A stretch of DNA of 56,969 nucleotides from an uncultured Prevotellaceae bacterium (GTDB lineage Bacteria > Bacteroidota > Bacteroidia > Bacteroidales > Bacteroidaceae). The translations under genes and the position numbers were made by a program. This document shows, one piece after another, positions 44,887-52,362 of this stretch; the stretch's first letter is position 1; the number at the start of each line of letters is the position of its first letter. The DNA is taken from NCBI GenBank assembly GCA_947167515.1, contig CAMVIM010000024.1:1-56969 (forward strand). The letters are read 5' to 3'. The notes beneath the pieces are model-generated. The model saw only the letters and a program-made list of their open reading frames with translations. It ran no database searches and had not been told where the DNA came from.

Positions 44887-45786
44887 ATGGAAGAAGCAAT
44901 CATGGGCACAACGAGTGCAGACAATACTATCGGCACGGGAAATGACATCGTGTCGGAACTGAGCAATTTGGATTTCAGCAAGATAGCCATAAGCGACATC
45001 ATCGGCTATCTGGTGCAGTTTGGCAAGAATGTTCTCTTGGCCATCATCGTCTATTTCGTGGGACGATTTATCATCAAGTATACGATAAAGGCGCTGAGGG
45101 CCGTGACTCAAAAACGAGGTGTGGAGGCCTCGCTCACGTCGTTTCTCAACAGTCTCATCTCCATCTCGCTCAATCTTCTGCTCACCATTATCATCATCGG
45201 CATTTTAGGCATCGACACCAGTTCGTTCCTGGCAGTGTTTGCTTCGGCGGGCATTGCCGTCGGCATGGCCTTGAGTGGCACGTTGCAGAACTTCGCGGGT
45301 GGTGTGCTGATACTGATACTGAAGCCCTACAAGGTGGGCGACTTCATCGAGGCACAGGGATTTGCTGGAACGGTGAGGGAAATTCAGATTTTCAACACGG
45401 TGCTCACCACGCCCGACAATCAAACCATTATCATCCCCAATGGGCCACTAGCGACGGGAAGCCTAAAGAACTCGACGAAAGCACCTATCCGACGAGTAGA
45501 TATCGACGTGGAGGTGGCTTACGGCACTGACCCTGACGAGGTGAGGAGGGTGCTGAACGCCATCATCGATACCGACGAGCGCATCATGAAGACTCCTGCC
45601 GACAAGGCCCCCTACCTGCCCATGACAACGATGGGGACAAGCAGCATCACGTTCCAGATGCGTGTGTGGGCCAAAGCTGCCGACTTTTGGCCGGTGAAGT
45701 TTGAGACCACGGAGAAGGTGTACAGAGAACTGGGCAAGGCAGGCATCGAGATTCCATTCCAGCAGATTGATGTACACATGAAATGA
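44887..45786 (+). CDS. Small-conductance mechanosensitive channel, MscS family
   Basis: A 299-aa channel protein that releases solutes during osmotic downshock. Three membrane segments lie at about 40-60, 85-108 and 115-140; the pore-lining helix has ASAGIAVGMALSGTLQNFAGG near residue 117. The C-terminal beta and alpha domain includes YKVGDFIEAQGFAGTVREIQ near 148. ATG at 44887; an internal ATG five codons later is also possible. Probably co-transcribed with rmuC and the HAD gene. Confidence 0.94.
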   Translation: MEEAIMGTTSADNTIGTGNDIVSELSNLDFSKIAISDIIGYLVQFGKNVLLAIIVYFVGRFIIKYTIKALRAVTQKRGVEASLTSFLNSLISISLNLLLTIIIIGILGIDTSSFLAVFASAGIAVGMALSGTLQNFAGGVLILILKPYKVGDFIEAQGFAGTVREIQIFNTVLTTPDNQTIIIPNGPLATGSLKNSTKAPIRRVDIDVEVAYGTDPDEVRRVLNAIIDTDERIMKTPADKAPYLPMTTMGTSSITFQMRVWAKAADFWPVKFETTEKVYRELGKAGIEIPFQQIDVHMK

Positions 45787-45834
45787 TGTACCATCAGACA
45801 AATGACCATGTATAATTGACCATATAGCGAAAAG

Positions 45835-46533
45835 ATGATCAAAAACATTATATTTGACTTAGGAGGTGTGTTGCTCGACATCGACCTCTTATACTGCATG
45901 CGCCAAATGGAGGCGTTGGGTGTTGACTTGAAGGCGTTGGAAACGAAGGGAGGCCCCACCCCTGCTGGTGTGAAGGGCGCTGTGCTGGGCGAAGGATTGG
46001 TGGCAAACGGTGTGATGCACCTCTATCAGGTGGGTGGCATCTCGACGGAGGAGTTTCTGGAGGGCGTGAGAAGGCATTGCCGTCCTGGCACCACACGTGA
46101 GGAGGTGCTGAAGGCTTGGAACACCTGCTGCATAGGCATTCCGCAGTACCGGCTGGACCAAATTGCACAGTTACGTCAGCAGGGCTATCGCATCTTCATG
46201 CTGTCGAACACGAATGACGCACATTGGCAGGACATCAAGACACGTTGCATGGGAGGACAAGCCAACATGGACAAATATTTCGACCAAGTGTTCCTCTCGC
46301 AGGAGATGCACATGGCAAAGCCTAACGATGACATCTTTCTGAAGGTGCTGGAAGACATCGGCGCGAAAGCTGAGGATTGCCTTTTCCTCGATGACTCGAC
46401 TGCCAATGTGGAGGCGGCAAGGGCATTGGGGTTCCATGCCACGAAGGTGGAGGTGTCGAAGACTCAAAATGGAAAGGTCGTTGCCCCACCCTCAGAAGAT
46501 TGGACAACGACCATCAATCAGATACTTGAATAA
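45835..46533 (+). CDS. HAD-family hydrolase
   Basis: A 232-aa HAD phosphatase of the epoxide-hydrolase-like/YihX group. The nucleophile motif IIFDLGGVLLDID is at residues 6-18, motif II LSNTNDAHW near 128, the motif III lysine in AKPNDDIF near 162, and motif IV CLFLDDSTANVEAA near 180. Its substrate is unknown. ATG start, 48 bases after the MscS gene. Confidence 0.92.
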   Translation: MIKNIIFDLGGVLLDIDLLYCMRQMEALGVDLKALETKGGPTPAGVKGAVLGEGLVANGVMHLYQVGGISTEEFLEGVRRHCRPGTTREEVLKAWNTCCIGIPQYRLDQIAQLRQQGYRIFMLSNTNDAHWQDIKTRCMGGQANMDKYFDQVFLSQEMHMAKPNDDIFLKVLEDIGAKAEDCLFLDDSTANVEAARALGFHATKVEVSKTQNGKVVAPPSEDWTTTINQILE

Positions 46534-46569
46534 GAGTTTGACTTCGTCGAACGGAAGGTTCTCTATTTT

Positions 46570-49116
46570 TCAGAACTTCACAGTGACTTTCTTGCCCGAG
46601 TAAGTCACTGTTTTTTGTGTGCCATCGGGCAGAACGACCTGGAAGGTGCGGGTGTTGAGCATGCCCTTGTAGGCTCCCTGACGGGCAGCAAGGGTGAGGG
46701 TGCGCTTGGCATCATTCCACGTCATACGGATGGTGGTGAACTGACCCTGCTCATAGTGATAGTTGGTGCCTTCGTCCTCGTAGAGAGTAAACTCGGCATC
46801 ATTGCCAGGATAGACACGAAGCGTCATCTTTTCATCCACCTGCTGAGCGGAAGATTGGCGGTCGGCTCCGATGGGGAGGATGCTGCCAGCCTTCACAAAG
46901 ACAGGAATGGAGGCTCGAGTGACGGGCGCATCAATGGAGGTGCCACTTTCGTGGTGAGTGCTTGTGGCATAGTTGTACCAACCGCCACGATTCTTGGGCA
47001 GGTAGGTCTTCCACTGGGTTGCACCTGCCTCTGTGACTGGATTGATGAGGAGGGCACGACCAAACATGTATTCGTTCTGTTGATTGAGGGCGGTCTCATC
47101 GTAGGCGAAGTCGAAAATAAGCGGACGCATGAGGGTGCTGCCTTTCATGGACACTTCGGCTGCGTTAGAATAGATGTAGGGCAGGAGGCGATAACGCTCA
47201 CGGATGCACTGGGTAATGATGTCTTGTGCCTCCTTGCCGTAACGCCAAGGCTCCGTGTCGCTCATATATCCGTGTACACGCATCAAGGGGAGATAGACGC
47301 TGCACTCAATCCAGCGAAGCATACGCTCGATGTAGGCAGGGTCGTTGTATTGATTGCCAGGACGAAAGAAACCACCTGCATCGTAAGTCCACCAAGGCAG
47401 GCCTGCTGCCTGCATGCCGAGTCCTGACGAAATTTGGATGCGGAGGGTCTCAAAATCATTGCCCACATCGCCACTCCACATGGCAGCTCCATAACGCTGA
47501 ATGCCAGGGAAGCCGCAACGAGTGAGAATCATCGCACGGTGTTCGGGAGCATCGTGGCGCGAACCTTCAAAGACGGTCTTGTTGACCAGCAAGGGATAGA
47601 CATTGCGGAACTGTTCGCCAGCATACTTTCCGCCCCACACTCTCCTGCCCTTCAGGTCATCATTCTCTGGCTCGGTAGCGTCCTGCCACCATGCGTCAAT
47701 GCCATAAGGCTGCAAAAGTTTGGTAGAGAAGTTATGCCAATAGGCTGCGGCGGCATCGGGGTTGAAGAAGTCAATCCAGTCGGTGCCAGGAATGTAGTAG
47801 CCTTGTTCCTGCATGGAACGTCCCACATCGGAACGCTTGTCAATCTTCGACCACACGGAGAGCATTAGGCGTACATCCATCTGGTGCAGGCCTTCGACAA
47901 GTTTGTGTGGGTCGGGATAGTGGTCTTCATCGAACTTCATGGCGTTCCAACCATACTTACCCCACCACTGCCAGTCTTGCACGATGAGGTCGAGAGGAAT
48001 CTGCTCATTACGAAAACGCTGGGCAGTCTTCACAATCTCGTCGGAACTATGGAAACGCTCACGACAGTGAATGTAGCCAAGAGCCCATTTGGGCATCATG
48101 GGAGCAGGGCCTGTTGTCTGGCGATAGGCAGCTATGATTTCGTCTGGTGAACCGACGAACACAGTATAATCGACAGCATTGGCAACAGGCGAGCGGAGCA
48201 CGGTGGCATCCTGCACAGGCTGATAGTAGAGCACGGGCTTGTCGCCACGTTCCAGTTCTGCCTCGACGGTGTGGATGCCAGCGGTGAGACGGCAGAGGAT
48301 GGACACTGTGGGTGGAAGCCATACATTGCGATGGTCGATGAGAGTCTGTCCGTCGATGCAGAGATTGTGGCGACGCGCCATCGTCTGCCCCACATCGAGC
48401 AGGAGGGAATAAATGCCATCGGCAGGAACGGTGAAAGTACCCTTGAAGATATTGCGCACACGCACCTCGCTCTTACCACCAGTGGTAGAAGTGACGTTCA
48501 CCACTTCCTGCACACCCTCCCCTTCCTGCTTGGTGAGTGCAACCTGCTGGTCAGAAGGGTTAAACTCTGTCATACCGTAGTTGTTCCACAAAACACCATA
48601 ACCCTTGCTCGACAGGAACATGGGAACGGCTATCTGCGTGTTCACCTGAGTGAGGCGACGCGAAATGCCACGCACATCAGTGTAGCCATCCTGAAACTGC
48701 CCCAAACCGAAGAGGTGCTCGTCGGCAGGAGAGTTCATTTTCAGAGTAGCCACATAAGTGGGTTCGCCAGAGAGTGAGGAGGACTGAAGAGAGTGCTCGG
48801 TGGCACGGAACACTTCCTTGCCAGTCTTGTCGGCAACACTGACGGTCAGAAGGTCGGCATCGACACGGAGCACAACACCAGCCGATGAAGTCAGAGTAGT
48901 TAAATGTCCCTGCACTTTCTTCTTGAGCGACACCGAAGCTTCATTCACATAAATCCATTCGGGCAACTCACGCATGGCCTCCTCCTCGTACTGAATACGG
49001 AAAGCCGTGGGAGTGAGTGCGGTAATGGTCAACTTCCCTTTCCCGAAGGGAAGGCTCTCTGCACTGACCATCAGACAGAACAGGAGCATTGTCAACAAAC
49101 AAAGTTTTCTTTTCAT
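46570..49116 (-). CDS. Secreted GH31 alpha-glycosidase, alpha-xylosidase-like, with PA14 domain
   Basis: An 848-aa exo-acting enzyme. The signal peptide is about residues 1-19. The N-terminal GH31 beta domain is interrupted by a PA14-like domain at about 225-305, as in the Bacteroides xyloglucan alpha-xylosidase BoGH31A. The catalytic nucleophile is in AWWQDATEPEND near residue 479 and the acid/base region WSGDVGNDF near 547. Alpha-xylosidase is therefore preferred over alpha-glucosidase. It is the last gene of the GH operon, 18 bases after GH97. Confidence 0.92.
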   Translation of the reverse strand: MKRKLCLLTMLLFCLMVSAESLPFGKGKLTITALTPTAFRIQYEEEAMRELPEWIYVNEASVSLKKKVQGHLTTLTSSAGVVLRVDADLLTVSVADKTGKEVFRATEHSLQSSSLSGEPTYVATLKMNSPADEHLFGLGQFQDGYTDVRGISRRLTQVNTQIAVPMFLSSKGYGVLWNNYGMTEFNPSDQQVALTKQEGEGVQEVVNVTSTTGGKSEVRVRNIFKGTFTVPADGIYSLLLDVGQTMARRHNLCIDGQTLIDHRNVWLPPTVSILCRLTAGIHTVEAELERGDKPVLYYQPVQDATVLRSPVANAVDYTVFVGSPDEIIAAYRQTTGPAPMMPKWALGYIHCRERFHSSDEIVKTAQRFRNEQIPLDLIVQDWQWWGKYGWNAMKFDEDHYPDPHKLVEGLHQMDVRLMLSVWSKIDKRSDVGRSMQEQGYYIPGTDWIDFFNPDAAAAYWHNFSTKLLQPYGIDAWWQDATEPENDDLKGRRVWGGKYAGEQFRNVYPLLVNKTVFEGSRHDAPEHRAMILTRCGFPGIQRYGAAMWSGDVGNDFETLRIQISSGLGMQAAGLPWWTYDAGGFFRPGNQYNDPAYIERMLRWIECSVYLPLMRVHGYMSDTEPWRYGKEAQDIITQCIRERYRLLPYIYSNAAEVSMKGSTLMRPLIFDFAYDETALNQQNEYMFGRALLINPVTEAGATQWKTYLPKNRGGWYNYATSTHHESGTSIDAPVTRASIPVFVKAGSILPIGADRQSSAQQVDEKMTLRVYPGNDAEFTLYEDEGTNYHYEQGQFTTIRMTWNDAKRTLTLAARQGAYKGMLNTRTFQVVLPDGTQKTVTYSGKKVTVKF
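46581..46616 (+). terminator. Plus-strand terminator hidden in the GH31 3' end
   Basis: CAGTGAC and GTCACTG (46581-46587, 46604-46610) form a 7-bp stem with a 16-nt loop followed by TTTTTT. It is 47 bases after the HAD stop codon, but it lies inside the last codons of the convergent GH31 gene, so the two functions share the bases. Confidence 0.75.
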
Positions 49117-49134
49117 CTTGATATATCTATTATT

Positions 49135-51024
49135 TTATTTTTCATTAAGAATCATGACACAGCCTCCTCGTGGCTTCAAGTCAACACTCTGAGGCAAGAC
49201 TGGCGTTTCATACACATTCCAAGGAGCCACGGAGCGTCCACTGTCGGCATAAACTCTCACACGCTTTGCCTTACTCTTGAGACGCGACCAATTAATGCTG
49301 ATGGTCTTGTCAGCATCGGTGCCGTTAATCATCGCCACGTACCAAGTTGCACCTTTGCGACGTGCCAACACCACATATTCACCAATAGAGCCACCCAAGA
49401 GTTTGGTGTCATCCCACACATTGGGCAACTGAGAAAGGAAGTCCTGCACGGTTTTCGGCTGTGCAAGGAAACTCTCTGGACGGTCTGCCAGATGCTGCAA
49501 GCCAGACTCGAACAGCACGGTGAGTGCCAGTTCATGGGCATGAGTGGTAATGTGAGGATGTTGTGAATCGGAAAAGGCGCATGGGGTGTAATCCATCGGA
49601 CCAATGACATTACGGGTGAATGGCAAGGTAGCATTGTGTGCAGCCGCCTTGTTCGTGAAAGAGCCTACATTATTATACCATTCAGCCCCATACACCCCCT
49701 CTGTGGAAAGAAGGTTCGGATAAGTGCGTTGCCAACCACGAGGGATGGGAGCACCATGGAAATTCACCGTTAGATGATGCTTGGCAGCTGACTCTAAGAG
49801 GTCCATGCAGTAGTCCATATTCATCTGATTGTCACCCGAAAAAAAATCTATCTTCACGCCAGCCACCCCAATCTTCTCACACCATGCAAACTCTTTCTCA
49901 CGGTCTTCGGGCTTGTTCAGACGGAACTTAGGACCTGGCGCCCCGTTAATCCACCCAACAGAAGAATTGTACCAGATCAGTGGTTTCACACCCTTGGAAT
50001 TGGCATAGGCAACAGCATCCTCGATGGTCTTGCCTTCGTTAGATGCCACCTTGTCCATCTCGTCCCATTCGGCATCGATGAGCACATATGGCAGATGCAG
50101 GGTGACAGCCATATCCACATACTTCTTGATGATATTGAAGTCGTTGGAGCCGTGATTATATGCCCAATACACCCATGAAACAACGCCTGGCTTAATCCAT
50201 TGGGTGTCGGTCAGTTGGTTGGGTTCAGAGACATCGGTGACAAGGGTCGACTCCACTACATCAGCCAACGAACCGATGATGATGACGCGCCAAGGAGTGT
50301 GCCATTCGCCACTCAAAGAGAGGTCGTTCTGGTCTTGCTTCACGTTGAAGAGTTCGCCTTTATTAAACAGGCTCGAAGCACTCTGCCGACGTTCGATGTT
50401 GGCCTCGGTGATGAGGGCAAACACACCGTCAGCAGGTTCCATCAGCAAAGGATAGCCCCAATGAGTGTTGAGGTCGTTTTGAGGCACAGAACCGCCAAAG
50501 CCACCCAGCGTTTTCACGTTGGCAGTGGTGGACATAGGGTAGAATCCCTCATAGCCATCACTCCATTGCAACATCCAGCGCTTGATTCCTTCAGGGATGA
50601 AGTAGGTGGTCTTTTCCTCTTTCAACTTTTCTTCCTTCAAGTCCGACAATTCATAGCGGAAGGCGATGCCATCATTGTAAAGACGCATGACCAACCGCAT
50701 CGGAGAGCCATCAGCATACTGATATTGGAAATCATACTCGTTAGCTTTATTGGTACACGATGTCCGCTTACCCGACAGCATCTGATAATCGGCTTTCACC
50801 TTCTTTCCCTTATTCATCCGCAAGAAGGTCAACCCCTCCTTTGCCGAAGTGGAAACACCGATAGCAGAAAGGTTCAGCACTTTCTTTCCCATATACTGGA
50901 TTTCGTAGGCTTCACCCTTCTTCTCTAATGAAATCTTGCCATTAGGCGACTGTACGTTCTGAGCGAAGGCACTGCACACAATGGCCAGGTCTATACAAAC
51001 TGAAAAAAATCTCTTATACATCAT
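49135..51024 (-). CDS. Secreted GH97 alpha-glycosidase (retaining type)
   Basis: A 629-aa SusB-type protein: signal peptide (about 1-22), N-terminal beta-sandwich, central (beta/alpha)8 barrel and C-terminal beta domain. The barrel shows VGVAGVKIDFFSGDNQ-like GVAGVKIDFFSGD near residue 391 with an aspartate where retaining GH97 members (alpha-galactosidase type) carry the nucleophile, followed by NFHGAPIPRGWQRTYPN and the acidic STEGVYGAEW. The inverting SusB type uses glutamates instead, so a retaining alpha-galactosidase-like activity is favoured. The start ATGATG overlaps the GH8 stop. Confidence 0.9.
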   Translation of the reverse strand: MMYKRFFSVCIDLAIVCSAFAQNVQSPNGKISLEKKGEAYEIQYMGKKVLNLSAIGVSTSAKEGLTFLRMNKGKKVKADYQMLSGKRTSCTNKANEYDFQYQYADGSPMRLVMRLYNDGIAFRYELSDLKEEKLKEEKTTYFIPEGIKRWMLQWSDGYEGFYPMSTTANVKTLGGFGGSVPQNDLNTHWGYPLLMEPADGVFALITEANIERRQSASSLFNKGELFNVKQDQNDLSLSGEWHTPWRVIIIGSLADVVESTLVTDVSEPNQLTDTQWIKPGVVSWVYWAYNHGSNDFNIIKKYVDMAVTLHLPYVLIDAEWDEMDKVASNEGKTIEDAVAYANSKGVKPLIWYNSSVGWINGAPGPKFRLNKPEDREKEFAWCEKIGVAGVKIDFFSGDNQMNMDYCMDLLESAAKHHLTVNFHGAPIPRGWQRTYPNLLSTEGVYGAEWYNNVGSFTNKAAAHNATLPFTRNVIGPMDYTPCAFSDSQHPHITTHAHELALTVLFESGLQHLADRPESFLAQPKTVQDFLSQLPNVWDDTKLLGGSIGEYVVLARRKGATWYVAMINGTDADKTISINWSRLKSKAKRVRVYADSGRSVAPWNVYETPVLPQSVDLKPRGGCVMILNEK

Positions 51025-52346
51025 TTCTGTTCAGGAATTATTATCCGATAATGACCACTCAAATGCATGAAAGCAAACAAACGCAACAACCCATCATAGT
51101 AAGCATCGAAATAGCCATCCTCGAACGGCACATGCTTGGCATTCCACAGGGCATCCACAAACTCCTTGCTCTTCGGATGGCTGCACATCATGGATGCAGC
51201 TGCGGTTGTAGCCACAAGGCCAATGGAATGACGCAACTTGCGGAATCCACCTGCCTGAAGAATCTCATCCTCTTCGGGGAGCGACCCATCCACACGGTAC
51301 TGGTCAACGAAGTCATTCACTCCCTGCGAATAGAAGAAGTTCTGAATCTTCTCACCATACTGCTGTTGCCACTCGCGGTCGGCACAGCTCCACTCATAGT
51401 CGAGCGCGATGTTCATCGGCACACGCCATGAGTCATAGCGGAAATTGTTACCTCCGTTTCGGCGACCGCCCCACCCTTGCATCTCACCTCCATCATACTG
51501 ACACATATCAGGGTTCAGACCTGTTTTTTCATCACAAGCTTTATGCAGGAATGCACGCGACTTCTCAGCACATTCCGTCCAATAAGCGGAACGTCCATCA
51601 TCTGCCCACTTCGCCCACACTTCATAGAATGCAGGAATGTGGTAAGAAGGGTCGGTGAAACGCTGTCCAAATCCATCAGGCGTGAAAGTGATGAGCTTTG
51701 TCTCGGGGTCAATCAGGAAAATCGTCTGCTTCTCCAGTTTCGGTTCCCCTTGTAGCTCACCAAATCTGCGAGGGGCAGGCATTTCGGCCTCACGAGGCAT
51801 CGTGCAATCGAGGATGCGCTTCGCCTCAGCCTTGTAGTTGATGCCCGTATCATTGCCCCAACGGTTGGAAGCGAAGATGAGTGCCGTGATGAAATAGAGT
51901 TCACCATCGGACGCAGCCCCCGCAGCATTTCGGGTTCCGTCGGTCTTGCAGCTCCAGGCAAAATAGCCCTCACGAGCTCCCTCCTGATGCTGCATGTACT
52001 TCTTGCTCCAGCGCCACAGACGGTCGAAGATATCCTTCTTGTCGAACTGCACGGCAATCATCATGCCATACGACATGCCTTCCGTGCGGGCATCGTGGTT
52101 CTTGATGTCAGACACATAACCCATCGAATCGCCCACCTCGAAATACACCTTGTTGGGGCCATAGAAGACGTCGTTGAACACCTCCTGCACTTTGGCTTCC
52201 ACGTCTTTCTCGGAGTAGCCCATCTCGACAAAGAGGTTGCGATACTTCTTCGTCTCAAAGGCACCTTTGTCCCAAGGTTTGTACGTTTGTGCCTGGGCAC
52301 CTATCGCCAAGCACGTCAGCATCATGAGCAGTAGCAAATTTTTCAC
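51021..52346 (-). CDS. Secreted GH8 exo-oligoxylanase, Rex-like
   Basis: A 441-aa GH8 protein with a signal peptide (about 1-19). The catalytic acid lies in HDARTEGMSYGMM near residue 89, and the RYDSWRVPMNIALDY segment near 305 is typical of the family. It resembles reducing-end xylose-releasing exo-oligoxylanases. The start is GTG at 52346; no ATG precedes it, and the GTG is part of a repeated GTGAAAA word. It starts 16 bases after the GH43 stop codon. Confidence 0.9.
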   Translation of the reverse strand: MKNLLLLMMLTCLAIGAQAQTYKPWDKGAFETKKYRNLFVEMGYSEKDVEAKVQEVFNDVFYGPNKVYFEVGDSMGYVSDIKNHDARTEGMSYGMMIAVQFDKKDIFDRLWRWSKKYMQHQEGAREGYFAWSCKTDGTRNAAGAASDGELYFITALIFASNRWGNDTGINYKAEAKRILDCTMPREAEMPAPRRFGELQGEPKLEKQTIFLIDPETKLITFTPDGFGQRFTDPSYHIPAFYEVWAKWADDGRSAYWTECAEKSRAFLHKACDEKTGLNPDMCQYDGGEMQGWGGRRNGGNNFRYDSWRVPMNIALDYEWSCADREWQQQYGEKIQNFFYSQGVNDFVDQYRVDGSLPEEDEILQAGGFRKLRHSIGLVATTAAASMMCSHPKSKEFVDALWNAKHVPFEDGYFDAYYDGLLRLFAFMHLSGHYRIIIPEQK

Positions 52347-52362
52347 TTTTCACTCTTCACTT

